DNA of 64,000 nucleotides from Luscinia megarhynchos (GCA_034336665.1 CM067566.1:19822330-19886329), one strand, 5' to 3'. Shown: positions 1 through 12,360, counted from the first letter of the stretch. Notes: generated by a model not told the origin, from the sequence alone. Numbers and translations are program-made.

Positions 1-1273
1 ATGCAGGATGTGTTCACCTTCTACGTGAAAGAAAACCTGCAGCCCAACAGCCCTGTGGGCATGGTGACTGTGATGGACTTTGACAAGGGCCGCAACGCCG
101 AGCTCAGCCTCTCCATCCAGCCTGGAGACCACGACCAGGCAGCTGGTATCTTCTCCATCGAGAATGACACCGGAACCATTTTCTCCACTGTCTCTTTTGA
201 CCGTGAGCAGCAGACCAGCTACACCTTTAAGGTGAAGGCAGTGGACGGGGGTGAGCCACCACGCTCTGCCACAGCCACCGTGTCTCTCTTTGTGATGGAT
301 GAGAATGACAATGCACCCACTGTCACCTTCCCCAGCAACAGCTCCTACACCGTGCTGCCACCCTCCAGCAACATGCGCACCGTGGTGGCCACAGTGGTCG
401 CCACCGATGCTGACACTGGTCTCAACGCTGACCTCAATTACAGCATTGTTGGGGGCAACCCCTTCAAACTCTTTGAAATAGACCCGGCCAGTGGTGTGGT
501 GTCGCTGGTGGGAAAGCTGGCCCCCAAACACTATGGCCTGCACCGCCTGGTTGTGCAGGTGAATGACAGTGGGCAGCCACCCCAGTCCACCACTGCCCTG
601 CTCCATCGTCTTTGTCAATGAGAGCCTGTCCAATGCCACTGTGGTGGAGAGCCAGGTGGCCCGCAGCCTCCACACCCCACTGGCCCAGGACATTGCTGGT
701 GATCCCAGCTATGAGCTGAGCAAGCAGAGGCTTAGCATAGTCATTGGTGTTGTGGCTGGCATCATGACCGTCATCCTTCTTATCCTGGTGGTGGTCATGG
801 CCCGCTACTGCCGATCCAAGGGCAAGCATGGCTACGAGGCCGGCAAGAAGGACCACGAGGATTTCTTCACCCCCCAGCAGCACGACAAGGCCAAGAAGCC
901 CAAGAAGGACAAGAAAGGCAAGAAGGGCAAGCAGCCCCTCTACAGCAGCATTGTCACCGTTGAGGCTTCCAAGCCCAATGGGCAGCGCTACGACAGCGTC
1001 AACGAGAAGCTCTCGGACAGCCCCGGCATGGGCCGGTATCGCTCGGTCAATGGTGGCCCCGGCAGCCCCGACCTGGCCAGGCACTACAAGTCGAGCTCAC
1101 CGCTGCCCACCGTCCAGCTGCACCCACAGTCCCCCACCGCTGGCAAAAAGCACCAGGCCGTGCAGGACCTGCCCCCAGCCAACACCTTCGTGGGCGCTGG
1201 AGACAACATCTCCATCGGCTCGGACCACTGCTCCGAGTACAGCTGCCAGGCCAGCAGCAAGTACAGCAAGCAG
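1..1273 (+). CDS. PCDH7: Protocadherin-7, 3' part of the large first coding exon (partial, with a one-base frameshift)
   Basis: Homophilic, calcium-dependent adhesion receptor of the plasma membrane (delta-1 protocadherin). About 424 residues are encoded here; the family member is about 1,070 or more, so the signal peptide and early cadherin repeats lie upstream. Residues 1-106 form one cadherin repeat: VKENL 9-13, DFDKGRNA 26-33, DRE 67-69 and DENDNAP 100-106 are calcium-ligand motifs. Residues 107 to about 202 form the membrane-proximal repeat (DADTGLNAD 136-144). N-glycosylation sequons are at N55, N113, N146, N188, N206 and N211. A hydrophobic helix of about 24 residues (bases 731-802) is followed by RYCRSK, a Lys-rich stretch (about 890-936) and conserved tail segments including SIVTVEASKPNGQRYDSVNE and LPPANTFVGAGDN. 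The RRVTF-type phosphatase-binding motif is absent and is expected in a later exon. Base 1 ATG is internal. The frame shifts at 607; codons resume at 608. Recognition is from remembered vertebrate PCDH7 sequence. Confidence 0.94.
607..607 (+). other. PCDH7: Single-base insertion (frameshift) in the PCDH7 exon
   Basis: Reading from base 1, the PCDH7 frame is correct through CAT (His, 604-606), then gives Arg-Leu-Cys-Gln and a TGA at 619-621. Dropping the C at 607 restores GTC TTT GTC AAT GAG (VFVNES), the expected continuation, and that frame stays open through the transmembrane helix and tail to the donor. Coding similarity is intact on both sides, so a sequencing or assembly indel is the likeliest cause. 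A genuine allele truncated before the membrane helix is possible but would be severe. Confidence 0.9.
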
Positions 1274-1279
1274 GTAAGA
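1271..1279 (+). other. PCDH7: Splice donor, end of PCDH7 exon 1
   Basis: CAG|GTAAGA, with the cut between 1273 and 1274, is close to the ideal vertebrate 5' splice site. It follows the codons for KYSKQ, where known PCDH7 isoforms leave this exon. The intron is phase 0, because the CAG glutamine codon is complete. Confidence 0.9.
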
Positions 1280-1633
1280 GCGCTGCAGCCGCGGGCCCCA
1301 GCACGCACACACAGCACACAGAGCGGTGCGGAGCCGGGATGCCCATCCCGCCTCCCGCATGGCACAGGCACACACCCCGCCAGGTTCAGTGACCCGTTCA
1401 GTCTGGTGCCCCCGCCCCCTCCTCCAGGCAGTCAGGTGCACAGACCAGCACGCAGCACGAGGGAAGGGAAGTCAGACATCTTTATTGCTATAATTTTTGT
1501 CATTCCCTCCGCTTATCCTATCCGGCAGCCCGGCAGCCCGTCCGTGCAGCCGCACCGCGCTGCCCCGCCGCAGCCGCGGGCTCTGCCGCCTATCCCGGCA
1601 CGGAGCTGTAAGGCAGCCCTGAGATGCCTTTAG
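1274..1633 (+). other. In-frame readthrough extension past the donor
   Basis: If the donor at 1274 is not used, the PCDH7 frame stays open for 119 more codons and ends at TAG 1631-1633. The extension is rich in Pro, Arg, Ser and Ala with no recognisable domain, as expected for translated GC-rich intron. The first AATAAA I noted downstream is at 3030-3035. Delta-protocadherins are known to make short isoforms by retaining sequence after the large exon, but nothing here proves it for this gene. Confidence 0.25.
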
Positions 1634-2320
1634 CAGCCGCGCTCCCGGAGGCCAAACCCGGCGGTTCTGGGGGGGTCAAGGGGAGATCGGGACCCCCCAC
1701 CGGGCGGAGCCGCCGTCTCCCCCCGCCCCCGGCCCCGCCTCCATCCGCGTCCCGGCGCTTCCCCCGCCGCGATGCTTTCCCAGCCCTTGGGACCTGTCAG
1801 CCCCGGCTGAGGACAAAGTTTCGCCTCGGCAGCCAGTTGTTTAGAGGAAAGGGGGCTGCTGCCTGTCTGACACTTCCTGAAGCTGTGGGTGAGAGTGGAT
1901 TTGCAGCCGCCGCGCTGAAGCGCTAGTGGCTGTAATCACCAGGTCTTTCATTAGGACCAAAAAGCTTAAATAATCTACACAGCCTATCTGCGCTCTAATT
2001 TACACTACAGAGATTTGCACTCATTGCAGTTGCTCTGAATACACGTAAGCGTTAGTGAGTTTCGAATCTCACCTCAGTAAGTTTGGGTTTTTTTTGGTTT
2101 TTTTTTTTTTTTAATGCCCCTTGCCTATCTCATGAAATTCCATTCACGCTGAGAGGCCCTAACTTGCTCGCCCAGCTGCCGCACAGCTCTGTAGTGTGGC
2201 TGCCGTGAGCCTCTCGGAGCGAAGTGTGCCTCCAGGGGTGCCGCGAGTGGCTGGTCTGATCTCGGCTGTGTGGCGGGCTCGGCTCGGTGGGATCCGATAG
2301 CCTGAAGCTGCTGATGGCAG
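1480..2320. promoter_or_regulatory. CpG-rich, GC-rich flank of exon 1
   Basis: Between about 1480 and 1925 the sequence is strongly GC-rich with many CpG dinucleotides (for example the CCGCCGCAGCCGCGGG and GGAGCCGCCGTC stretches). A weaker CpG-containing patch follows at about 2160-2320 (GCCGCGAGTGG, GGCGGGCTCGG). The GC-rich exon continues directly into it. This could be the 3' shoulder of a gene-associated CpG island with regulatory use, or only exon-linked GC content. No TATA box or transcription start is evident. Confidence 0.5.
2088..2112 (+). repeat. T-rich low-complexity tract
   Basis: Run of T interrupted by GG, just after the CpG-rich zone. Could be the reverse of a decayed poly(A) tail or simple slippage expansion; no attached element is recognisable. 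Confidence 0.85.
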
Positions 2321-3337
2321 GGAGAGCCTTTGCAGTCCTTGAAACAAGACAGGGGAGCCAAGCTTCTAAGTGAAGCCTTGTGTTTATTTTATAAGACACA
2401 TATACACCCTGAACGGAGGTCCCTCTTTTTTGGGTGTGCTTTTTGGGTGGTAGGACGTACAAGATAATATCCTGAGCGTTTCCTCAACTACATTGGAACA
2501 CAGGAAGCTAGAGGCAAATGAATGCTGATTCATGTAACTACACATTCAAGTCTGGAACAGGGAAATTCTGACTAGTTTCACAAAAATGCTTTCCTTTCTG
2601 CTTATTAACATGCAAATATGGTACACTATGAATTTTTTTTAATATACTTTGAAATGTTTGCTAGCTTACTAAAATTGAAGTTTCGTAAGTGTTGCTGGTA
2701 TTTGCATTCTGCTCAGAAACACTTAAAATATAGTAGCATAAAACTAATTGTATGAGCCACCCCCTCCAGTCTTCCAGGCCACCAAATGAGTGTGATTGTA
2801 CTATACACCAGTGCTTTTGTGTATGTGGCTTTGCAAGTGACACAGACTTATAGAATGTTTGACACAGCAGTTTCTGTGTGATACATTTCAATAATGCTCT
2901 CCTGGAGAGTACATCAGAATTTCAGTTTGAGAATAGTCTGTATAAAATACAAATTTCTAAGTTCTTTATCTTTCATCTCCTAAGGCTTATTAAGCACAGA
3001 GTAAATGATGCCATTTTAGCAATCACAGGAATAAAAGTAGCAGTGGAATATATTCTAATCAGATACCACTTCATTCTTGATGTTGCAATTCATCTAAACA
3101 TATGGATTATAATCTGTTAAAGTGTAATTTAATTTCAGTGTAAAGGAATGATTTGCATTTCAAGTGTAGGAATGGTAAAGGAATAGACATTACAAATTAG
3201 TGTTTTGCTTGATAAAAAACCCCCAAACTTATTTAAGATTATAACACAGAAATATATTTTGAATTGCTTAATATTTTCCAAGGTTTTCTTTTGAAATAAA
3301 ATGTATGAGAAAACTTAGTAGTAGAAAATGTCTTTAT

Positions 3338-3359
3338 TGCACTTCTACAAAGAAGTGCA
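3338..3359. repeat. Perfect 9-bp hairpin, 4-base loop
   Basis: Arms TGCACTTCT (3338-3346) and AGAAGTGCA (3351-3359) with loop ACAA. Too short for a microRNA precursor. A few such stems are expected by chance in 64 kb. Confidence 0.6.
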
Positions 3360-5945
3360 CCTTGAATTGCTCCATAACTTATGTTGTTTGCTGCAGATTA
3401 GTTTCTCAGTGTTGATAGTTCTCTTTTGTTAAATATTTAGCCTGTTATGAATGTTCACTTATTCAAATAGTTTATAACCAGTATTATAATGTCTTACATT
3501 TTTATTTTTAAATATGTAGAGTATTTTCACACTTGCAAAGTATGCATATAAATTGGAAATTGTCCAAGGAAACAGTAAAGGTAGTGTTAAATAACAGACT
3601 TTATGGGAGAGTCTATCAGTCATAAACACTCTGTTACCACTTTCCTTTGTGTACTTGCCAGATTGTTGCTGAGTGACATTTGTATACTTTTGTTCATTTT
3701 ACATAGTAGTGAGGACATTAAGACTTGCATAAACAATATGTACACTTTTCACATCTCAAACATTGACAGTGCAGTATTTCTCAGTTTAGCAGGCAAAACA
3801 CCTGAGGATTTTTAACACCCAAACCATGTACAGCTCTTGTTGAGAAGAATTTTTGAGAGAGAAATGTGAAGCAGATGCAGATAAAGGGTTCTGATGGGGT
3901 GTATATCAGATTTTTTCATAGTTCTGCTGTACATGTGGGACAGAACCAGTAGCATAATGGTGTGGCTGTGGTAGGGAGTCTATTTGAAATCTCTAAAACT
4001 GCCTTTATTTACTCATTGTCAGTTCCTTTTGTTCTAAAGAAACATTAGGGAGTGTATAACATTTTAAAACAAATAAGTGGACACAGCAGAACATACCTGC
4101 TCTAAGTCACTGGAGATGAGAATGATGCTAATTTCCCATTAGTGTAATTAGAATTGGTAACTGATACTTTCCTACATCTACAGTACAACAGTCAGGATAT
4201 AAAGTCTCTGCTTACATGACCGACTGGTGTACCCCAGGGAGCACAAGTTGTTTTCATTCCAATGATTTGATACTTCATTTTTAAGGTGTTGAATTGAATA
4301 CTTATATGAGTTTCAAAATACATCCTGTTTGATACAGGACTGTATAAGAGAACTTAATTGGAGAAAACTGCAAACAGTTTGTAACTTTCCTCCTTCTGAC
4401 ATCATGTCTCTTATATAAAGTTTAAAACAAAATTCTGTATTCAGTAAACTTCTGATATTTCACAGTCACTATTTTTTAGGAGATCTTTAACAAGTTTAAC
4501 TCCTATCCTTGTCTTACTTAGCATGATATTACTCTGAAATATTATGTTAGCCTCTTGCTTATCAACTCTCCTTTTCAGTAAAGCACTACAAATGTTTAAA
4601 ATACTTGGTATTCTACAGATCTTAATCACTTGCCAAAAGTTAAAGCTGTACAGAAGTGTTTTACTGAATGGGGATGAGTTTTACTAAGTGTTTTTCTGGA
4701 TCAAAAATTTGAAACCTCTAGGTGCTGCACATTGCCTGTGAGGAGCCTGGATATTGGGATTTCCAGCAAAGACAGCCAAAGATGATGAAAGCTCAGTGCA
4801 TAAGGGGAATCACTTAACAGCTTGGAGCATTACATACTGAGTCATAGATCTCATAATGAATTTTGATTGTAAATAATTATTTTATCATTTATTTACAAAC
4901 ATATTTTTATAATATATGCTTCTCCACCTCTTCATCTCACAGGGCAACATAGTAGCATATAAGCAGTTTTATTTCAGTGAAACTTGAAAACGAATCAGCT
5001 TGTTACCAAGAACTCTTTGAAGAACAAGCCTTTTAAACACTCTTCATATGTTTGTATTTCTTGGCCATCATCCTATCTTGGTTTCTTTTTTACTTGCTCT
5101 ACTAAGCAATGATTACTGGCTCTTTAAAACACTTCAGTTATGATGCTGAGGGGTTTTTATTTACTTGTTATTTTTTTAAGAGATATTGGCCTCTATCAGT
5201 GGAATTTGTAGAAGCAGTAAAGGAATTTCTGAGCAGAATTAGTTCTGTACTTCAGATATTGGATTCTTAACCAACTCTTTAATTCTTTAAGAAAAATCCC
5301 ATTGCCTTTTCTCATTGAAAATGTACTGTTTCATGAGGAAAAATGATTATCAAACCAGTGTTCTGGAACTCTAATCAAAATTATGTGCATTTCCTGTAAA
5401 GTTTTACTGCCCTGAAAGTGAAATACACAGAAATCAATTTCTGAAAAAAAAAATCCTGGTTCAGTAGTCATTTAATTTATTTTATAAAATTTCAAACACT
5501 AATCACTCTGCTGCAATATTGCAGAAGCATTTTGACGAGTTGGTTATCATATATGTCAATTGTATCTATAAACTAAATGGTTCAATTTCCTCATAAACAT
5601 GCACATATACCCAGCAGCCTTAATAGGGCCCCAAATTCATCCATTAAAGAGGCAATCTGTTTAACCATACAGGAAGGCATCATCTTTCCTCTTGTTCTTG
5701 ACAGACACACACATACACAGAGAGGCTTATCTCAAAGGCTATTTTTTATATTCCCAAACACCACTAAAAGAATAAAATTTTTCACAACTTTGAGCTAAGC
5801 AAATATACTGCAGTGTAATAATCATAAAAATAACAATGTCATGATGGCACTAACTGCCATGTCAAAAAAAAGATCATTGTTACTGTGTGTAAACATTTAA
5901 ACTGGTGAGTTCTTTCATACATTTAACTTTCATACCATTTAGTGA

Positions 5946-5967
5946 AAAGTGTACAGAAGTACACTTT
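5946..5967. repeat. Perfect 9-bp hairpin, 4-base loop
   Basis: Arms AAAGTGTAC (5946-5954) and GTACACTTT (5959-5967) with loop AGAA. Probably chance; no flanking pairing continues in register. Confidence 0.6.
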
Positions 5968-6472
5968 CAGTACTCATTTTGTATTATGTTAAATATTTGA
6001 CAATTTATTTTTAAAAGTGACCCACATTTGACCTTCAGTAGCAAATTATGATGAGAGGGGGGCTAATTAAACATGAAATGGATGTATCATTGATGCTTTA
6101 ATTATCTTTATTTAACAGAAAGTGTTCCACTGATAAGTGCAGCTTTTATTTTTTTCCTCTCCAGTAAAGTCATCTTGTGCAATGTGCAAATGACTAAGTT
6201 ACCACTGAATCATTCTACACTCCCAGGAGATGTACAGAGCCAAAAGGGACAGGATCTGAGTAAAGGAGGATACATGCTCTGAATAAGTAAAGAACAGTAC
6301 TATTATAGGCAAGGGGTAGCAAGAAACATCTTTAAAAGGATAGAATCTGATTTATCAACTCAGACAGCTCTCTGGCGTTGTACATAACAAACTTGGGTTA
6401 CAACCATGGTTAGCAGCTTCACTATTGCTGTCATTCTTTATGTTTCTGAGTGTGTTTCTTCCTCTTTCTCTC

Positions 6473-6495
6473 TTTTTTTTTTTTTTTTTTTTTTT
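6473..6495 (+). repeat. T23 homopolymer
   Basis: Uninterrupted run of T preceded by a CT-rich stretch (TTCCTCTTTCTCTC). Together they look like a long polypyrimidine tract, but the following bases (AGTTTGTG) open no recognisable exon. Confidence 0.9.
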
Positions 6496-7010
6496 AGTTT
6501 GTGTTTAGTTGTCTGATTTTCTAGTATTTGGGATACTTGCCAGTTTGACCATCAGTACAGCTTTGTTTCATATCTGCAGCTTCAGACTCATTTTCCTTTA
6601 AGCATATTTTTTCAAAAGTTTTAGAATGTTTATGTACTTAGTAGTATGCTGGGCTGTAAAACTAATCAATTTGGTTTTGCATTAAAATATAAAGGAAATC
6701 AACAAACTTTAACAGTAGTTAGCATTATCTGTCAACTAAATGTTTGACAAGCACTGTAAACTCTTCACTATTATTGCAAAAAATTTGAACACTTAATTAC
6801 TAATCTTACCAAGATTAACATAATTTTGATTCTATATATAGAAAATACAGATAGAAGCATATGAGAAATCCAGTAGAGTGTTTAGCAGGCAGATTTTCTA
6901 AACAAGTCTGCTTTCAGAAACTGTTAAAGTTGCAAAATATCCTTTTTTCAGTTTTAGGCCATATTACATGCAATATGTTCCATGTAATTTATGTTTTATG
7001 TTTCTCCATT

Positions 7011-7031
7011 AAAAAAAAAAACAAAAAAAAA
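7011..7031 (+). repeat. A-rich homopolymer tract
   Basis: Ten A, C, then nine A. One of the few A-rich rather than T-rich tracts on this strand. No upstream retroelement body was recognised. Confidence 0.85.
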
Positions 7032-10000
7032 CCCTTTTCAGATGGTTTTATCTCAGCATGTGCTGAGAAAATGATATTTTTGTGTTTTTCTTCCCTGATT
7101 TTTCTTTCCTGAAAGGGTAAATATTTTTTTGTTATCAGATTTTGGATTTTCTAACATATACTCTACCTTCATTTTGATCAATAATTGAAATTATGAAAAT
7201 AGACCAACAGCTACTCCAAGGATCAAAAAACCTTTTTAATTATTACTATTTTTTGTATATAAATTTGCATTATTTAAATTTTTAATTGAGTTTGTGAAAG
7301 AAAATTGTGACATGCATGCAGGTGTATTTCAAGCTAGGACTGACTTACTGTCTTCCATATACTTCAGGAAACAGACTTCCCAAGGTCACTTGTATTTTGT
7401 TGTTGTGGATGACAAAATATCACAGTAATGCTGGAGTAACTAAGATTAGCAGAGCGTCTGAAATGAGTGACAAGAATAAGAATGGAAAAAGACTAGAGTA
7501 TTCCATAGGAGATTTTAAACTTTTTAATTTCTTATTTAATGCATTTTCTTCTATAAATATTGAACTGAGAGCAGGTCATGAACACAAGTCAAAATCTCAA
7601 AATGTGATTATACTGAAGTACCAGGGAGTCAAGTTCCTGAATTATGTCAGTGATACACTGAAGTTGTCCAACTGTATGGAGATGTGCTTATCATGAGTCA
7701 TTTGCTCACTCTTATGTGTTCATTTTCACTGACAAGAGATCTAAAATTAAAATTAAGAACAACTTTTGAAGGCATTAAAAAAACCAAGGGATTAGCTGTA
7801 TATATAGCACATACAAGCAGTGTGGAGGAACCACTTATTATTTTTTTTTGTGAAAGGAGAAGATGGAAAAACTTTAGAGTAAATTTTGGAATTTAGAAGT
7901 TTGAACAAAAACAATATTCTAGCCTCATGTAAAACTGTAAGGTAGGTAAAAGTGATGTGATTTCTTTTTTTTTATTCTTAATACCAGTAAAAAAAAATCT
8001 TCTCATTTAGGCAAAAAGTTATTTTGAAATCATTAGTTTGTAATATGGTGCAGCATAGCCCCAAAAATTCAGTTTTACTCAGAATGGATCACAAACAGCA
8101 CAATTATTAGAAGCTGAAGAAAAGAATTATCTTTGTCTTTCAAAACCTAATTTACCTTATTAACTACTGACAAGAGTGAGTATATTTTTTACAGTCAAAC
8201 ATTTTTCTGTCAGATGGGATTTTGTTACACATTTAATGTATTAATGTCTGAGTTTGTAACTGAATGAAAGGAATGTGTGCCTTCAAACAGCATTCTTGCA
8301 GTATTAGGAAGCAACAGAATTGGTATATATCAAAGTGTTCAATATAAGGTCTTTTATTATCTACAGATAATTATGGATAATGTAAACTTAGTTTTTTAAG
8401 GCTAGGTACAGAAAGTAGGTACTAGCTGATGCTGAAAATTGCTCATAGATAGAACCAGAATACAGAAATGCAGATAACACCTGCCAAAAATTCAGAGACA
8501 ATATTATCTTGCAGTCATGTCTGAACAAATCCTTTTTGGTACCACCTTGTAAGTAAAAAAAATTTGCCACCTGACAGCATAAAAATTCTTGAATTACATG
8601 GTCACATGATGATTTTGAAGAATCTGCCATAAACTCATTAAAAATAGATTCTTGACTGGTTTTGTGGCTGGGAAATGATTTCATTGTGTTATGTATCAAA
8701 TGTTTTGTCTCTTGTAGCACTTCTCAAAGAGAAATGAGAGGGGCTGCTGTATTCTGTCTAAACATGTATACATGACAAGGTATCTTCAGCCCTGGAGTAG
8801 TGTAAAATAAGAAAAGTAGGCCCAACTTCCTTTGGATACCAAATCTTGAGAGACTTTAACACAGAGACTTTTCCTTGGGTAAAAAAGACCCTTCATCAGG
8901 ACAATGCTTTTAAATGGATACAGTTTGGGGTAGAAGTATGTTTCTGACTTCAGTGTTGTGCTGAAAAATGGGCTAAAGGAAGTTATGGAGACTGTTATCA
9001 TTCTGGTTATGATTCAGCCATCTGAGGGTGTGCATCCTAATGCCAGTTCAGGCATCTGAAAGCTGTGCTGTCTGCACAGAGCTGCACACACACAGTGCAT
9101 GACACAAAGACATGGGTGTCTTCTCTGATGCTCTTCTGTAGCTGCAGCTCAGGGCCAAACAAAAAACAGTCACTAAATCCTTTGGTTTACTTAACAGAAC
9201 AATGTTTAAAATAAAGTTAAGCACTCTGTGCATGCAGTGCACTTTGGCAGGGCTGAAAATTATTTTTCCCATGAGAACTTCAAAATGTGTGTGCCATACA
9301 CATGCCAAATAATAGAACAGAATCTGCATGTGCAGATACCTGATGACATATAAGCAATGAACAGAATTTTCATTTATTATCAGACCTCTCAGGTTGATGT
9401 TTATCTCAGGTGAAACTGCAGATATTTCCTCTAAAGTCAATCAAATTTAACTAGTATTAACTGCAGTAAATTTTATCAGGTGTTGTAATATTCAGAAAAT
9501 GCTTCATATTAAAATAAAATATAGATAGAGAACACCATTTATCAATTTGGATATTAATCCCCCACATTTAAGTTATCAGCATGTATATAAATACAGTTTG
9601 CAAAATAACAGAGTAGGTTTTCATCATGTATTATATCCAAGTGTAAAATTTTCTTTCTAAAAGGGCCTGGGAATGCTGTGGCTTTAATGACACTTCAAAA
9701 AAGTAATATTTTGGTATTGAACACATTCTTGCTCAAATTAATGGTGTAGCAAGAATGCATATGTCAAGCGACCTTTGCTGGTCCCCAGGCAGGTCATGGT
9801 GCTTGTTCATGGAGCTGTGTGCTACCCTTTGTAGCCATATTTACAAAAAAGGCTTGGCCTAAAAGTTCCTATCAACTTCAAAATGCGAAACTTTGCTTCA
9901 GATGAAATCTGGCCATTTGATTAGGAAAATCTGCTTAGTTTATTGCAAGTCCTATTTAAAACAGTACATTTAGCAAAAGAAAATGCTTCTGTAATTTGCA

Positions 10001-12145
10001 GTTTTTCTAAAGGTGAAAGACAAGAATGGAAATACAGATAACAAACCCACAGAAAAGTAAAGCATTAGTTCATCTGCTGCTAATATTTTCACAGTGATGT
10101 TTTAAGCCTCTATTTCACATCTTTGCTATTCACAACTTTTACAGTTTTGCTGGATTTAGCACACATCTCATCTCATCATGTCACACGTGCTCTAAGTGAA
10201 GTTACATTGTCATAAAATTTGAGTAGTTAAATAGTTAATCAGCTTCCTTATCTCCATCCATGTATTCCAAATTGGTTATAATGACATAACGTGTGCTTTG
10301 TGTGATAGTGAGAGGATATCCATCATTCTGCTGAACTAGAAAAGTGATATTTTCAGTGATCATGTAATTATATTCCAATTGCAGTACAAGTTTACAGAAG
10401 GATAATAATTGATTTACTTGGAGAGAACTATTTGTTGAATTTTCCAGTAATGCTGGGAATTCTTATATGAGGGAATAATTGCACTGGAAACTAGAAATAA
10501 CTACTTAACAGGGCACTACATGCTCAGCCTCTGACCCTCAGCCCAGATCTTGGGTAAGATCTGTCACACTTCAGTAAATTTAGAAAATTCGTTCATATGG
10601 CGCCTCTGACTATATCCTAAATGTTGTACTTTTCTTCCTGCAACCTAAGGGACTGAATTTTTATAAAATTCCATTTTATTTTAATTGAATTTTTCTGAAT
10701 ACGAGTAAAATTCAGTTATTTCTAGAGCAGGTGTTAATTCTGATGAGTAGAAGTGACAGCAGGGTAAAAAAGAGCAGTACCTGCTTTTACAGTCTTTAAA
10801 ATATGAGTGTTTTCCCAAGGAATTGCAATACAAAGTCTGGGTCATGTATTTTGTTATATGAAACAGAATAGTATGACATATCTGAACTAACTACAGTGCA
10901 GATGTGAGTGGTACTTGATAGATTGACAGAGAATTTCCACTGAGGCACAGTAGGTTTTTCACCAGCTTGTGGGTTTGTGTAATGGGTGGCTTCACTCAAT
11001 AGCTTCAGTCCTGGCACTGGCAGATCCTTGAGCAGCCATGAAATCACTAGGGCTTGGTGCACCACAGTAATTCATTCTCTTTAAATACACCAGGTTCATC
11101 AGTATAAACCATAGGTATGCTACTAAAATACTTGCTACTAGTGGTGGTTTTCTGTGCCTTTATACAAGAATTTAAAAAAGTGAAATGCAGAAGACAGCTT
11201 TAGTTTATCAGTAAAGGAAATTTGTGCAAGTGTTTACAAAATGGTTCTGATTTTGCCATCCAGTTTTGCAGAGACCACTTATATATGGATGCTTATATAA
11301 TTTATCCTTTTTTGTGCAACGTTGGTTCTCTAAATAATTATTTATAGTGTTGCTAGTATTCTGGATATTTCTGTTTGTTCTTTAATGGAGATGAGAAGAT
11401 AAGCAAGAGTGTGAAATTCCTCTGTGCAGCATAAATTAAGAAAATTTTGTTCTCATTATATTGAAAAAGGTTTTATAACTTAGGGTCTTATATTCAAGGA
11501 GACTGAGTGATGCTTTATTCACTTGGCCCTTCAGAAGCTGCTGAAAGAATTGAAAATTAATCGTGGACTTTCTAATACTGCACATTAGTGCACCTTTCTA
11601 GGAACCTTGAATACTAATTTCATGCATTTTTTTATACTAGTTCTAGTTAAATATATGAAGGGACTGAACTCTTTGAATTATACGGTAAACTTCCTGGAGA
11701 ATTAATGTTACAGAAATATGAAAGGGCTGGCTAAAGCATCACTCTACCAAATGTTTCTAAAATGCTTTATATATTTATAAGACTTCATGATCTACTATTG
11801 ATGCAAATTACTAAGGATAAAAGAAAATCCATCTGTTATCAAAGAAAAAAAAATAAATTAAATAAGTCCAAGGATTTGAAAGACTTAGCATTAAGGACTA
11901 AGTGTTCATACTTTGTGATGGGTTTATAGTAATTGACAGTAGAAAAGACTTCCTTTTAGCATTTACAATGTGGGCTATTTTTTTGAAACTAAAGAAAATG
12001 ACTTTGCCATAAAATTTTCTCATGTAACATATCCTGTCTCATTTCATAATTTCCTATCCTCCACTGAAATGTCTCAATATTAAAATATGACCTACACCAT
12101 TTCATGTTGTGTCAGACATTGCTAGTTTTATTATTACCCTTACAT

Positions 12146-12360
12146 TTAATCAAATTGTCAGCAGCTAAATAAATAGCATTTCATCAAGAGCTGTTGGTTT
12201 TCAATCAGCTAGGAAACAGATTACAGGCCTGAGAACAGATCTAAGGCTAGTGTCTCCAATCTGCAGCTAATTGTGCACTGATAATAGCACTGCCCACAGG
12301 CAAATCTTACTTGCTGTCCTCATCTATGATAGATTTTCCTGTATGTTAATATTACATCAG
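12146..12360. promoter_or_regulatory. Candidate intronic regulatory element
   Basis: Complex, repeat-free sequence with a homeodomain-type core in GCAGCTAATTGTGC (12263-12276), an AATCAATT-like site upstream and CAGATTACAGG. Texture and motif density resemble conserved non-coding elements of large neurodevelopmental gene introns. Conservation could not be tested, so this is a guess. Confidence 0.2.

Noticed and set aside
563..607. Start of a separate 356-residue protein at ATG 563
   Set aside because: The first 15 residues are an out-of-frame reading of PCDH7; only codons from 608 are real, and after 1273 the frame runs into intron.
1..621. A complete 206-residue protein starting at ATG 1
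   Set aside because: It is internal PCDH7 cadherin sequence starting at an internal Met and terminated by the frameshift at 607.
464..1441. Minus-strand ORFs of 95-206 codons opposite the exon
   Set aside because: GC-rich coding sequence gives long antisense shadows; none resembles a protein family.
3338..5967. Hairpins at 3338 and 5946 as microRNA precursors
   Set aside because: The stems are only 9 bp with 4-base loops, far shorter than a pre-miRNA hairpin.
9048..9440. 130-codon minus-strand ORF
   Set aside because: Hydrophobic stretches occur but there is no recognisable family, and ORFs of this size are expected a few times by chance.
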